A stretch of 64,000 bases of DNA from Glandiceps talaboti (GCF_964340395.1 NC_135555.1:7234431-7298430); one strand, 5' to 3'. Positions 1 to 12,096 are shown, numbered from the stretch's first letter. Numbers and translations are program-made. Notes: generated by a model not told the origin, from the sequence alone.

Positions 1-257
1 TGATGAGATAAAATTAGCCGGCACTACTTCCCCGCTGTACTTCTCTGCATTGGTATCAGGAGTATTACCATTCCCAAACTGTACATAATCGTAGCTACTT
101 TCAGTAATGAAGTTACTAAAGCTAAGTTGGATATTCCCGCCAACAGTATTTGTAACAATCCAAGTACAGTCCTGATTGTTACTGTAGCCTTCAGGATAGT
201 TTGGTGAACTTATTTCTACAGAATTTCCAGAACTAAGAAGATGTGTCTCTCCACATT
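1..257 (-). CDS. CUB domain exon (fifth, cut by window edge)
   Basis: The acceptor-side part of another CUB exon, open to position 1. It encodes ECGETHLLSSGNSVEISSPN and continues through FGNGNTPDTNAEKYSGEVVP. At least one more exon must follow outside the window. Confidence 0.88.
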
Positions 258-3200
258 CTGAAATTGACAAAATTATGTCGGGAGGTCAATAAACACGAAC
301 CCACAATGATGTATCCCAGATGGTATTTGCTATAATTTGATGTCAAGTTTTAAATACCACCCTTCACTTGTATACCAATCATGAGACTCGTGAGAAGAAT
401 CATTGACATCGAATATAATATATGTGTCCTCTTAAGATCTTGTCCCTTATCATCTCATTAATTATTGTCCACTATTTTTGAACATCTCTACACATTTGTC
501 ATGGCGATGCATTTATCAAAAATGTCTTGAATCAAAGCTCTGATAACTTCCATAAATTAACTGTTTTCCTATCGTGTAATCGAAATAAGTACACGATTTT
601 AAACTACAACATTGGTGTGATATTTTAAAGAATTGTCAATAAAGAACCATGTACTGTACAATTATAGTGTTCAGAAGTCAGTTGACACTATACAGAATTA
701 TGAACACATAAAACGATACAACCTACACTACTCGAACGTAGTCATCAAAATAGCGACGAAGAGAAGTCAATTCGAAGAAGGGTGACATCTCGAGGACTCA
801 CTCTCTAAAATTTAGGCCGATAGGTTGGAATCAATGTAAACAAAAAAATATTGTTTAGAACTGAATTCAGTTACAATTACCATTATTTTCACCACCTTCA
901 TCTCCTCCTTCATCACCTGAAAGAAGAACCGAGTCAAAGCAACATGAGTCTACAACATATTGTACACCAGCTTAAACTACAATTTGCAAATGATTTCCAA
1001 CATAATTTTTATAGTATGGCGGGCAAGTTATTTGATATCAGCGACTGTATATTTATTCCTTACACAAACTGTCACAAAGTCAATATCTCCAAATAAAATT
1101 CAATGATTCTCAATCACCGAACATGTGACGTTATATAATATGACAGACAAATTAAACATAAAGTGATTTGATTTGAGTTGATTTGATTTGTCAATATTAT
1201 TCATATGTAGCATTGAATGGCATCCATCTTGTACATTTTGTTCAACATATTTCTTTTTTTTTTATTACAAAAAAATGCATTGTCGAATACATTACTAATA
1301 CGTCTTCGTATTCTGTCAATACAATCGATTAAATAAAACCCTACCAATGCTTGCCTGTAGTCTTAGATTTTGACCTACCTCCAACTGCAGTGGCTGTTAA
1401 GAGAAATCCAAAGTTAGTGTTGGAGCCATCAGAATGGAAGACAATCCATCCAGTGTCACTAGATGTCGTAAATACATCCGGAATTACACTCCCGCTGTAC
1501 TTAGCTGCATTGGTGTCAGGAATATTTCCACTCCCAAACTGTACATAATCGTAGCTACTTTCGGTAACTAGGTTACTGAAGATAAGTTGGATATTCCCGC
1601 CATCAGTATTTGTAACAATCCAGGTGCAGTCTTGATTGTTACTGTACTCTTCGGGATAGTTTGGTGAACTTATTACTACATAATTTTCAGAACTAAGAAG
1701 ATGTGTCTCTCCACATTCTGAAATTGACAAAATCAGACAATTACATTGTAAAAGGTGCGAAATGCTAACGAGTTACTGAACAAGTGTAGAGGGTTCAAGA
1801 GATGAAGTACACGGACAACATAAAAGACAATAGGCGATACATTGTATATTATGTTGTCACCATGCGGAAAATCACATACTCGATGACAGCCTGGATCATG
1901 TTGGATTCCTTATATGTAACCTACTACATGTAATTGTATTTGAAATGGTATATCTCTCTTGGAAATGAATTCAATTGTAATTACCATTGTTTTCACCGCC
2001 TTCATCTCCTCCGTCGTCATCTGGTATAAAAGGAAATTAAAGAAACATGAACATAGAACAAAACGTCAATACTACGAGCTATCAGGTATGAAGATTCCCA
2101 TACGGTGTCAGATTGTCTTTCAATACAAAATACTGTCTATTTTCCCTGCAATGGATGTCATTCGGTATGATCATTGTGTAACACACATTTTACTCAAATA
2201 AAAACGATATCAAATAAATTAAACAAGAGATTTCCTGATTTATTAAAAGATTGTTCTATCGATATGATTGATGTAATAAATCCCTTGTAATTATTCTAGA
2301 CTGCATACACGGGGTAAATTTGACCTACCTCCAACTGCAGTGGCTGTTAAGACAAATCCAGAGTTAGTGTTGGAGCCATCAGAATGGAAGACAATCCATG
2401 CAGTATCACCAGATGTCGTAAACACATCCGGAATTACAATCCCGCTGTACTTAGCTGCATTGGTGTCAGGAATATTTCCACTCCCAAACTGCACATAATC
2501 GTAGCTACTTTCGGTAACTAGGTTACTGAAGAGAAGTCGGATATTCCCGCCATCAGTATTTGTGACAATCCAGGTGCAGTCTTGATAGTTACTGTAGTCT
2601 TCAGGATAGTTTGGTGAACTTATTTCTATAGAATTTTCAGAACTAAGAAGATGGGTTCCTCCACATTCTGAAATTGACAAAAATGTAGTCGGCGGTTTAA
2701 ATAAATTTGCAGTGCTGTGGTCTGAATAACGGATTAGGACTTTTGCTATAATTTGATGTCAAGTTTAAAATATTTCTCTTCATCTGTGTACCAATCATAA
2801 GGGTCGGAAGAAGAATCTATTGACATCGAATCTGATAATTTAGTTTTCTGTAAAAGTCTTACAACAATGTCTCCTCTTTATCCCTTATCACTTTAAATAA
2901 TTACCGTACTACTATTTTGGGACATAACAATTGTCACGATGATGCATCTATTAAATGAATTTAATTTTGTAAACTCACTTTTCCGATACCTTCCATAAAC
3001 AGTAATTTCCTGCATTGTAATGGAAGCAAGTACACGACATGTACACAGCACAATTGAAGTAAACTTCTTTTACAAAAAAAACAACCATGTACTGTTACAG
3101 TACAATTATGGAGATATGGAGAAGTCAGTTGACATGGACAGCATTACAAACACAAGAGACGATACACCCTACACTTTAGTCGAACGTAATCGTCAAAATA

Positions 3201-3798
3201 GATACGAAGAAAAGTCATGAAGATGGTGACATTATACAATATTCATTGTTTAAAACATCAAGTAAATAGTTTGTAACCAATTGAGAAAACATAATGTTAG
3301 AACTGAAGTACAATTACCATTATTTTCTCCGCCTTCATCTCCGTCATCATCTGAAAACATAGCAAGTAAAAACAGCATGGAAATAGGACAAATTAAATTA
3401 TACATGAGCTTGAACTACAGTTGCCAACATAATGTTACTATGAGAGAGAGATATGTCACAGAAATGACTCTAGTACCTTAATACTTTGATCATTATTCAA
3501 GACCATTAAAAAGTGAATTTTTCCAACTAAATAGACAATGGTCCTCAATCTCTGACAACGTACAGCGTTCTATCATATAGGCCACTCCTACAGATACATC
3601 GTGAGTTGATTTGTCAACACTCTCTATTTTGTAGATTGTGTACACCATTTTTGGACTTAAACAAAAAACATCATCAAATTTTTTTGACTCGAGCACAAAC
3701 ACCAATAACTAAACTATACACACTTCTTGTTTGTTTGTTTGTTTGTTTGTTTGTTTGTTGTATGTTGTATGTTCGTGTTGTTGTTGTTGTTGTTGTTG

Positions 3799-3832
<34 letters not shown>

Positions 3833-6800
3833 GCTGCTGCTGCTGCTGGTGCTGCTTTTGTTTAAAGAACCGTCACAGTCTGTCAATCCGATCCCTTAAA
3901 AAAAAACATACATAGTGGCCTATACGTTCAGATTTTGACCTACCTCTAACTGCAGCGGCTGTTAAGAGAAACCCAGGCCTAGTGAATGAACCATCAGAAT
4001 GGAAGAAAATCCATGCAGTATCACTAGATGTCGTAAGCACATCCGGAATTATACTGCCGCTGTACTTAGCTGCATTGGTATCAGGAATATTTCCATTCCC
4101 AAACTGTACATAATCGTAGCTACTTTCGGTAACTAGGTTACTGAAGATAAGTCGGATATTCCCGCCATCAGTATTTGTGACAATCCAGGTGCAGTCTTGA
4201 TTGTTACTGTAGTCTTCAGGATAGTTTGGTGAACTTATTTCTACAGAATTTCCAGAGCTGAGAAGATGTGTCTCTCCACATTCTGAAATTGACAAAATCA
4301 GACAATGAATTACATTGTAAAAGATGCGAAATGCTAACGAGATATTGAACAAGTGTAGGTACAGGTACGTTCAAGAGATGACATACACGCCGGACAACAG
4401 AAAAAACAATCGCCGATATATACATGGTATATTATGTTGTCAACATAGAAAGGAAAATCACATAGGCGAAGACAGCCTAGAACATTTTGGATTTCTTTTT
4501 TGGAACCTACTAATGATATTTGAAATGGTATATCTTTCTTGGAAATGAATTCAATTGTAATTACCATTGTTTTCACCGCCTTCATCTCCTCCGTCGTCAT
4601 CTGGTATAAAAGGAAATTAAAGAAACGTGAACATAGAACAAAACGTCAATACTACGAGCTATCAGGTATGAAGATTCCCAAACGGTGTCAGATTGTCTTT
4701 CAATACAAAATACTGTCTACTTTGCTGCAATGGATGTCATTCAGTATGATCATTGTGTAACACACATTTTACTCAAATAAAAACGATATCAAATAAATTA
4801 AACAAGAGATTTCCTGATTTATTAAAAGATTGTTCTATCGATATAATTGATATAATAAATCCCTTGTAATTATTCTAGACTGCATACACATAGTAAATTT
4901 GACCTACCTCCAACTGCAGTGGCTGTTAAGACAAATCCAGAGTTAGTGTTGGAGCCATCAGAATGGAAGACAATCCATGCAGTATCGCCTGATGAGATAA
5001 AATTAGCTGGAACTACTTCCCCGCTGTACTTGGCTGCACTGGTGACAGCAGTATTTCCATTCCCAAACTGTACATAATCGTAGCTACTTTCAGTAATGAA
5101 GTTACTGAAGCTAAGTTGGATATTCCCGCCATCAGTATTTGTGACAATCCAGGTGCAGTCTTGATTGTTACTGTAGTCTTCAGGATAGTTTGGTGAACTT
5201 ATTTCTATAGAATTTTCAGAACTAAGAAGATGGGTCTCTCCACATTCTGCAATTAGCAAAATGAAGTCAGACGTTTATTAATATCATAAAAACATTAACT
5301 AGCTATACTGTATCATCATTATTGACTTTACATTGAAAATGACTTTGTGGCTTGTCTTCCATACCTTACTATGCATGGTATCTTGTGTTTTCTGTCCAAG
5401 TCTTGTGGGCTTTTACACATAAACGCAATCATTATGTGGTGACAAGTATTTGATAGCTCAGACCACTATGGAAAATAGTGATCTGAGTCTAAACAGAACT
5501 CTAACCAGAAGTTTGTGAAAAATTGCAATTAAAGTCACGAAACTTGAAAGAAAGCGTCGTCTGGGCTCGACAAAAATCTTAATATGTTAAACACTGCTAC
5601 ATTTTATAGTTTGGCTCAACAAACATATTACCAACACTGAGAGATTTATGTTGCGCATGACGATAAAATGTAGCAATGTTAGGCCAAAAAAATATGTGGT
5701 TTCGATTACGCTCAATATTAGAATAGGTGGGGTAGGTAGATTTGTTACATCATTTTTTTAATATGATATTTTTTGTGTTTTTCTATTGCAGGTAGTTATG
5801 TTTTTCGATGTTTTCTATATAGTCTCTGTGTTATTGATTTCTTCCCATCAGATGCATAGCCACTACAGATTGGAAGAACAGTTTTGAATTGTCTTTTAAG
5901 TTGATGTCAGTTTCCACATCCACTATTTCTCGCGAGACTTCAGAAATTTCGCGATTTTATTATTTTATTCTCGAATATTTTATTTTTAAAAAGTTTAGGG
6001 TTGACAGTGAAAAAAATAGCATTCTTTTAGGCCTTAGTAAGATTTTTGTTGGGCCAGACAATAACATATAACAGTGGTAACATATAACAGTGGTAGCAAG
6101 ATTTTGGTCGAGCCAGTTTCGTGAGTTTAATAGTATATAGTGAACCAATAAATTCATTTGTAATTACCATTATTTTCACCACCTTCATCTCCTCCGTCGT
6201 CATCTGAAGGAAAAAGAGAAAAAGAGGAAATGGAAGAAATATGAACATAGCACAAAGTATACACTAGCTTCTAGTTGGGTTTTAATATTTGTTTCTTTAC
6301 TGTAATGAGTAAGATAGAGAATATATTGTTCATGGTTCTAAGAATCAATAGGATAATACAATACAGTTACTTTGGAACGGTAAATTGGAAATGAATGCAA
6401 TGTTTCGATCCGTCTATTACGGACCTTGATCACACAATGATTTAATTATTCAGTGCTGATGCCTCTCTCTAGACTTGCGAAATAATTTATCATAACTATA
6501 TTGTACTGTCCTAATGAGCAAGATGTTTAAATTTCAAATTGAATTTTTGGCAGTTGGTTTTTTCGTCACCCCTTGAAAAAAAAATCTGTGAAAAGTCATT
6601 ATTTGATCTGTCAGATATGAGGGTCATAAGTATATTAAAAGCTTCTTGTTTGAGATACATTTACTATAGACATCTTTTGATTAAATAGTGGTATATCTTA
6701 TTTTTTTAGCCATATTTGAGTTTGTACTTACTGCAATTGTAGAGTGCGTTCAATTTATATATATCGGTCTCAGTGAAATCTAGACTAGAACCAAGATCGT

Positions 6801-9800
6801 CTGGCGACACTCTGTTATCTTTTGGCGTGATAGTCGATAATGTACCATCAATTGAAAACGCCGTGCTGTGATAATGCATGATGGAGTAATAGTCGTAGGT
6901 GCTTCCAAGATCCTGTATGAAATCTGTGTCGTATTTTTCGAAGTTATGTTCATGACCTAGGACAAATATATAGAAATATACGTCATAATTACGTTTGCTT
7001 TAGTTTAGTCCGGAGTCTTGTGGTCTTACTGTGACAAGTCTCTCAGCTACTTTTATTTTGAATCTCTCATCCATATAAAATACATGGTAACCTTGAAAGT
7101 GTGTACATTGTTATTTACTGAATATTCGATATAAAAATTCCAACAATTATGATGTTGAACGATAAATGCTGATAACATCGACATTGAAAATGTTGTCTTC
7201 GAGGCTTGTTCATGCATGGTTGCAGAATAATCAAATATACTTGTGTCCTAATAACATATGCATGCATTTTAACAGTGAGTTGTTGTTGATAATGATCAAA
7301 TCTGCCGATAATGGTATTCTTGTCATTTCATATGTGAATTTGCTACATTAATGCATTGACAATGGAGAAGCTCCACTCTCTGTAGGCATAAACGTTTAGA
7401 TTGCTGTCGATGGTGTATTTGTACTCCTGCCACTAAATTCGTGGTCTGAAATTTGTAACACACTTAGACATTAGCACATTCATTTACCAGGTTCAATATT
7501 TTGCCTCAGAATGTAAACATAGTCGTCTCGATCAGTTCGGCTTTGCTCATGCGCAAATCCAACAGCATGCATAAATTCATGCATGGGAGTGGTGCGGTGG
7601 TAGGTGCACCCGCTTCCGAGAGATAATGCTTGTCTTCCTCCACCCATGCCGATACCAGACCAGCACCTGTAAGAATGTATGGGATTTTTTTACACACCTG
7701 CAATGTCCAAGCTACATTATACAGACCCCCTGGGATGATTGTTTAGTTATCTGCATGATCCAAGGAATTACCAATAATTCCAGCAATTTAGGGACGATGA
7801 TTTTGCACTGACGAACAAAGTACCGAATACAACCTCATTGGTTAAAACTATGAAATGTAAATCAAAGTAATGTTTTTTTTATGCGCGATATCATGAGTGT
7901 AGTGCATTTACAACTTGGTTGCATATAGTGCTATTCTCGCAAGCAAGCGTACCCCCCCCCCCTCCCACGAATAAAACGAACAAACAAGCAAAGAGTGATA
8001 GACCCCTTCTTTCTCTGCCGCAAAACCCTATATAAGCACTGGCGTACATTGTGTTCTTTCTAAGCCTTCACTGCCAACAATACAACATTTCTGTCTTAGA
8101 GTGTAACTACGCTATTGACGTGAAGTAATACTTACCCACGGCTGGGATAAATGTGCAGATAGTCTGTCTCGGTGCTACGAGGTACAAATCGTATACAAGT
8201 ATGAGTATGGAATTGACTAATCGCATCCTCAATCGTTTCAACCGAATCAGCGTCTAAAGACAAAATAGATGGCATTTATCATAAGTGTATGTATGTATGT
8301 ATGTATGTATGTATGTATGTATGTTAGGGACAGGTGGAGGGTTTCAGTTAAGACACGATGCTTAGAATACTACGCCTTGTATGACAATGTTATTATTTTG
8401 CATTAATACTTTAATCAGAGTTACTGTTTCAGGCATGGATGATGAATTATGGTTATTATCAATTTCTCCCAGACCAATCTTACCGAAAGATGAGTGAATT
8501 TCATAGGGCACTACACCATTTGGCCACAAGCTCGATTCATACACGATAGCGTTTCTCTGTCCCTGAAAGGTAAAAAAAAGAATAGTTACTCGTTGTCAAA
8601 ATGTAAAAGTATGTATAAGTTTACATACGTAACAGAATTTCAGAGAGCGACATTACTACATCGTGCTTGTCTTTACTTTCACCCTTTCTGTAGCAATTTC
8701 ATATTTCATTATGATAATTATTCATGAAGTCAACAAGGAGAACATAGGTTCGTTGTTTGACATGTTTATAAAGTGTGCATGGCTTTTTGACAACAATATG
8801 TGACGATTTTAGATTATGGAATGGGCAATGGGTATTAATATTCCAAATAATGTATACCTCGTTTGCTGTTTTGTTTTGTTTCTGATATAAGACTACAGAC
8901 ACTATAAAGTACCTTGGTAGTAATTTGTTATGTAACCTTACCTTCGGACCCAAATAGATGTCACCCTCAAAGAACACGTCTTCAGGTACTATCCCTTAGG
9001 ATGAAGATTTGAAAGAAGTGACAACGGTTTGTCGAATAGTATGAACACTTTGCTGAAACACAAGCCTATTTTATGAGTGGGACAACATTAGAACTAATTG
9101 GATATGAGATCCTTATCAAACTTGAAGCTGACCAGTCATGCCCACTGAGTGACACAATAGCAGCACACACATATAGACAGTTTGATACGAACAATCATGC
9201 AGACACCAATAAGAAACAGCATGCGTATTCTGCACTATGATAGAACAGTTGCAATTTCGTGCTACTATACATTTGTCATGAACATTAAAACGTACTGTAA
9301 CTAGACGCCAATGTTTTGACTACAGTATTTGATGCCTGCACGGTGACACATTCTTAGCTCATTCAATCTCGCTATCTTAAAGTGTAGCATGTGATTTGTA
9401 ATTCTTTTCTGAGTGGTTGTACCAAAGACAGCCGGTGGACGGTAACTTGACACGGGCTGTATTTCTAAGCCAGAGACAGTCGGTGGACGGTAACTTGATA
9501 GGGGCTGTATTTCTAAGCCAGATGGTACCTGTCTTGAATAGCCACACTACTGTTGTTTAGAGCTTCGTATTCCAGTAGTCCATGCCATTACTACAAAAGC
9601 GTGCCACACAAACAACTATCTTGTCCATATATAGTTGCCTTTATTTTCTTCGTTCTTTGTAACAATTATCTCTATGTCAACTTACTTTTCAGCTTTTCAT
9701 TTTCACCGAGAATATTTCTCATAGCAGGCATGTTTTTATCAAGTGACTGTGGATCTAGTCAAGATATAAAAAAGTAAAAGTTTCAGTTACTTCGAACTCG

Positions 9801-12096
9801 TTATGTATGTATTTATGTATGTATGTATGTATGTATGTATGTATGTATGTATGTATGTATGTATGTATGTATGTATGTATGTATGTGTGTGTGTGTGTGT
9901 GTGTGTGCGTGTGTGTGTGCGTGTGTGTGTGCGCGTGTGTGTTTCGGTATACGTAGTTCTAACACCTGTTGCATTTGTCTGGCAGTAAAAGAGTGAAGAC
10001 AATGACTTTGTGTAACTATATATTGATTAATATTTCAGTACTCACCGAACTCTCTTTTATTTGGTGGGTAAATTTCTTTCTGTGGAATAGAATCAAGATT
10101 ATTGAATGCAAAACACTCTGAAATAAAATGACCAGTCGTATCAAGTGTGTGTTAACTAGAAATGAGTCAGTTGTTAGCCACGTGGTAGAAATAGAAATTG
10201 ATCGAAACAACAGAAGAGTATATCACGCACATTCATACTTGAGACTATGTTTTCCACGTCGAGAACTGTTTTCTCAAGAATTGAGTAATCCTGTGATCGG
10301 ACTCACGAGACTTACACAATACCGTATCATATGAAATTACTATAAATAGCAAAGCTTAATTTATAATCACACATTTTGTTCTATATATATACTTGTCTTA
10401 CCAGAACTTTAGGTAGTGTGTCCCATGATGTCTTCTTAGCTGTGACGTCACCACGTACAAAACTAATACTTGCCTAGGAAACAAATCGCATAGTTATTAA
10501 AGATAACAAACACAACAAATGGTATAGGAGGATTATGTTGTATTATGTACAATAACAAATATACATCGTCGTAAACCACGTGCACAGCCTCTTTTACGGC
10601 ACTGTCCAACGCGCCAGACAACACAGCCCTGGTTTGCGAGAATTCCAATATACTGATAAAGCAATAAAATACCCCAATTTAATAGTGTTAGATATATCGA
10701 TAGCAATACGGAGGGGAGGGGCGCTGGCTGGAATGGGGTACATTAATTGATTTGTCATCAAGAGACGTGACCCAGGCACCCGATGGGGGGGGGGGGGCAA
10801 ATACCATAGCCGCGTCAAGGTGCCTTTGGCCCTGTTCTCAGATTTGAGACTGATTGTACTTTGAATGTTAAAACTTAAAACAGAGTTTTGCTTTAGGGTG
10901 GTTAAAGATCAAATACTCCAAAACGTATTGCAGAACAAATGTAACAAACAAACAAACCATGTCCATGTTAGAATATGCCAAACGTTGGCCTGCGCGGAGC
11001 TTCCTTGTGTATGTGTATCAATGGAGTAACCCCAGGCCACCCAACGATCATCTCACTCCCAGGCCCGAAAAAGAGAAGTCCTTCATTGTTGCTGATTCTC
11101 CTCTGTATTCCTTATGCAAAGTCATCCATCAGGGTGATATTTTTGTTTTGCCATTAACCATTCATTAGCTCATTTACGTCATTTCACGTCGAGTTCCAAG
11201 AACTAGACTTAATCCTACGGCAATCACAAATCAGTAATCTATACAATAATCTAAGACGAACATGGCAGACGACACAAACACAGACATTAAAATAACAAAA
11301 CGTAAACACTACTGGTAAGGTCTTGAAACTAATCCGGCGTCAGATGAAGATGTCACGGGCACATTTCCTTGTATAAATGCACATAATCGGACACAGGAAT
11401 ACATGTATATCTTAACCCAATATATGCCAAGGAATGCTGATGTATGACCCCCCCCCCCACACACACACACACAAACACGCATGTACATACCGTACATGCA
11501 TTACATGCTACTGCGACTCTTTGAAATCGGTTACAAACTGATGTCAATATAGCACCAATCATCGATACATGATCTGGTTTTTGAGACATTTAATTTATTT
11601 TGACCTTGCTATCTGTAAAGCACCGGTGATCCATGAGTATTTACAAATGACGAGTTACTCTATAAAGATCTGTTATCAACTCCTATGATACCATAGCCTG
11701 ATAGGAGTGTCGACCGGGTGGCAAAAAGATTAAAAATATGTGGACGGTTTTCAGCAGGTCGCCCCATAGTCTATCTGCTAAACCTCGGATGTTCTTCCGA
11801 TAGAATACGACACACACCCGAACATCGCTATCGAGGATGGAACATCCAAGCAAGCCCTCACTTCGAACTTCGTTCGCTAAATAGTATCGAAAGAAAGCCC
11901 GAACGCCGGTCTAACAGCAAGACTAGTCGCCCCATGAAATAAAGTGATAATAGTTAAAGCCATGTAAGCTTTACTCTGACGAAATTGCATGAGTTTACAA
12001 ATCGAGCAGTAAAAAGACGCTGGGTTTACTCACCGTGTTGCTACCTGTTATGTAGTTTAGAATCATTACAACGACCGCAGTCCACACAACGTCCAT
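1..12096 (-). CDS. Astacin zinc metalloprotease with CUB/acidic-linker repeats (3' end outside window)
   Basis: Secreted metalloendopeptidase of the astacin (M12A) family. Coding exons read on the minus strand: 12096-12034 (signal peptide, starts MDVVWTAVVVMILNYITG), 10473-10402, 10115-10046, 8994-8942 (prodomain with the FEGDI aspartate switch), 8562-8484 (mature start RNAI...WPNGVVPYEI), 8253-8136, 7666-7488 (HEFMHAVGFAHE zinc site), 6956-6732 (SIMHY Met-turn), then linker and CUB exons alternating: 6203-6168, 5246-4908, 4600-4565, 4282-3944, 3350-3318, 2667-2329, 2020-1985, 1717-1379, 916-881, 257-<1. Frames agree across all joints. The catalytic domain is about 200 residues with the usual four cysteines, so it should be active. 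The domain order recalls tolloid and blastula proteases, but no EGF module is seen, so no orthologue is named. The C-terminus lies beyond position 1. Confidence 0.9.
881..916 (-). CDS. Acidic linker micro-exon L1
   Basis: A 36-nt phase 1/1 exon encoding GDEGGDEGGENN, the most diverged of the five linkers. The acceptor is TTTCAG and the donor GTAATT. Confidence 0.72.
1379..1717 (-). CDS. CUB domain exon (fourth)
   Basis: A 339-nt phase 1/1 exon. It has the CUB signatures SSPNYPEEYSNNQDCTW and FHSDGSNTNFGF, and the second cysteine pair is absent as in the others. Confidence 0.9.
1985..2020 (-). CDS. Acidic linker micro-exon L2
   Basis: A 36-nt phase 1/1 exon encoding DDDGGDEGGENN. The acceptor is ATACCAG and the donor GTAATT. 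It matches L4 base for base in the exon. Confidence 0.78.
2329..2667 (-). CDS. CUB domain exon (third)
   Basis: A 339-nt phase 1/1 exon beginning ECGGTHLLSS. It is the counterpart of the exon at 4908-5246, with almost identical downstream intron sequence. Confidence 0.9.
3318..3350 (-). CDS. Acidic linker micro-exon L3 (33 nt)
   Basis: The phase 1/1 exon is one codon shorter than the other linkers and encodes DDDGDEGGENN. It has a TTTTCAG acceptor and GTAATT donor. Confidence 0.72.
3727..3855. repeat. (GTTT)n and (GTT)n microsatellites
   Basis: A GTTT run is followed by a long GTT run ending in CTG units. It lies in the intron between a CUB exon and linker L3. Confidence 0.95.
3944..4282 (-). 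CDS. CUB domain exon (second)
   Basis: A 339-nt phase 1/1 exon. It has the same CUB signature as its neighbours, with variants FFHSDGSFTRPGF and SGSIIPDVLTTSS. It lies about 2565 bp from the close paralogue at 1379-1717. Confidence 0.9.
4565..4600 (-). CDS. Acidic linker micro-exon L4
   Basis: A 36-nt phase 1/1 exon encoding DDDGGDEGGENN with its split codons. Its acceptor and donor flanks are nearly identical to those of L2 (1985-2020), reflecting a recent tandem duplication. Confidence 0.78.
4908..5246 (-). CDS. CUB domain exon (first after the protease)
   Basis: A 339-nt phase 1/1 exon encoding ECGETHLLSS...SSPNYPEDYSNNQDCTW...YDYVQFGNG...FHSDGSNTNSGF. It has the SPNYP and SDGS...GF signatures of CUB. 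Only the first cysteine pair is present. The Glu and Asp positions of calcium-binding CUBs look conserved. Confidence 0.9.
5678..5806 (+). repeat. Dispersed repeat, copy 1 (GATTACGCTCAAT family)
   Basis: Shares GATTACGCTCAAT(A/T)TTAGAAT, then AGGTGGGGT(A/C)GGTAGATTT and further on CAGGTAGTTATG, with the reverse strand of 34866-34987. It lies in the intron before the first CUB exon. The boundaries are approximate. Confidence 0.6.
6168..6203 (-). CDS. Acidic linker micro-exon L5 (astacin to CUB)
   Basis: A 36-nt exon flanked by a TTCAG acceptor and a GTAATT donor, phase 1/1. With the split codon from the previous exon it encodes DDGGDEGGENN. It connects the catalytic domain to the first CUB domain. 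Confidence 0.75.
6732..6956 (-). CDS. Astacin Met-turn exon
   Basis: This exon reads GHEHNFEKYDTDF...YDYYSIMHYHSTAFS...TDIYKLNALYNC. SIMHY is the Met-turn carrying the zinc-ligand Tyr. The final Cys closes the domain with the Cys in the exon at 8253. It ends in phase 1 and joins the first linker exon. Confidence 0.92.
7488..7666 (-). CDS. Astacin zinc-binding exon
   Basis: This exon contains GCWSGIGMGGGRQALSLGSGC and then HEFMHAVGFAHEQSRTDRDDY. The HExxHxxGxxH motif supplies three zinc histidines and the catalytic Glu; the following HEQSRxDRDD is family-specific. Two cysteines, expected to pair, flank the SLGSG stretch. All catalytic residues are intact. Confidence 0.93.
8136..8253 (-). CDS. 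Astacin catalytic domain, second exon
   Basis: This exon encodes DADSVETIEDAISQFHTHTC followed by IRFVPRSTETDYLHIYPSRG. It includes the first conserved cysteine and the IRFVPR strand typical of astacins. The acceptor is TTTAG and the donor GTAAG; phase is 1 to 2. Confidence 0.88.
8287..8322. repeat. (ATGT)n microsatellite
   Basis: About nine ATGT units lie just upstream of the astacin exon at 8253 on the gene strand. Confidence 0.95.
8484..8562 (-). CDS. Astacin mature N-terminus exon
   Basis: The exon begins GQRNAIV and continues LWPNGVVPYEIHSSF. This is the hallmark RNA...WPxGxVPY start of the mature astacin domain, just after the activation site. It ends at a GTAAGA donor in phase 1. Confidence 0.85.
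8942..10473 (-). CDS. Astacin gene prodomain exons
   Basis: Three small exons lie here: 10473-10402 (24 codons, phase 0/0), 10115-10046 (phase 0/1) and 8994-8942 (phase 1/0). They read ...TLPKVL, CFAFNNLDSIPQ..., then GIVPEDVFFEGDIYLGPK. In astacins the FxGDI aspartate ligates the catalytic zinc and keeps the zymogen silent. Exon 10115 must use the second AG of a CAGAG acceptor to stay in frame. The exon at 8994 has an in-frame alternative acceptor six bases further in, which would drop two residues. Confidence 0.7.
9426..9521. repeat. Two-copy 48-bp tandem repeat
   Basis: The unit starts AGACAG(C/T)CGGTGGACGG and is repeated exactly 48 bp later with a few substitutions. It is intronic in the astacin gene. 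Confidence 0.85.
9798..9945. repeat. (ATGT)n-(GT)n compound microsatellite
   Basis: A long pure ATGT block passes into a GT/GCGT block. Open frames across it on both strands are repeat artefacts. Confidence 0.95.
11767..11925. mobile_element. Mutator-like MITE, copy 1
   Basis: A 159-bp element with imperfect terminal inverted repeats, TAGTCTATCTGCTAAAC on the left and the complement of TAGTCTTGCTGTTAGAC on the right. It is bounded by a 9-bp direct repeat GTCGCCCCA (11758-11766 and 11926-11934). A 9-bp target duplication is typical of Mutator-type transposons. It has no coding capacity. A second copy lies at 16302-16440 on the other strand. Confidence 0.75.
12034..12096 (-). CDS. Astacin gene exon 1: signal peptide
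   Basis: This exon has 21 codons from ATG to a GTGAGT donor. It encodes a hydrophobic leader ending ITGSNT, a credible signal peptide. It joins in phase 0 to the exon at 10473-10402, giving a continuous frame into the prodomain. The start is the first ATG and there is no longer open frame upstream. Confidence 0.75.

Larger units (their letters stand above)
1340..5270. repeat. Recent tandem duplication of a two-CUB unit (about 2.57 kb shift)
   Basis: Intron and exon sequence around 1730-2690 is nearly identical to 4290-5260, including both linker flanks and the stretch before each CUB exon. The shift is 2565-2580 bp. The unit holds one CUB of each subtype plus a linker. The older module at 1-920 shows weaker similarity in its intron. 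Confidence 0.85.
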
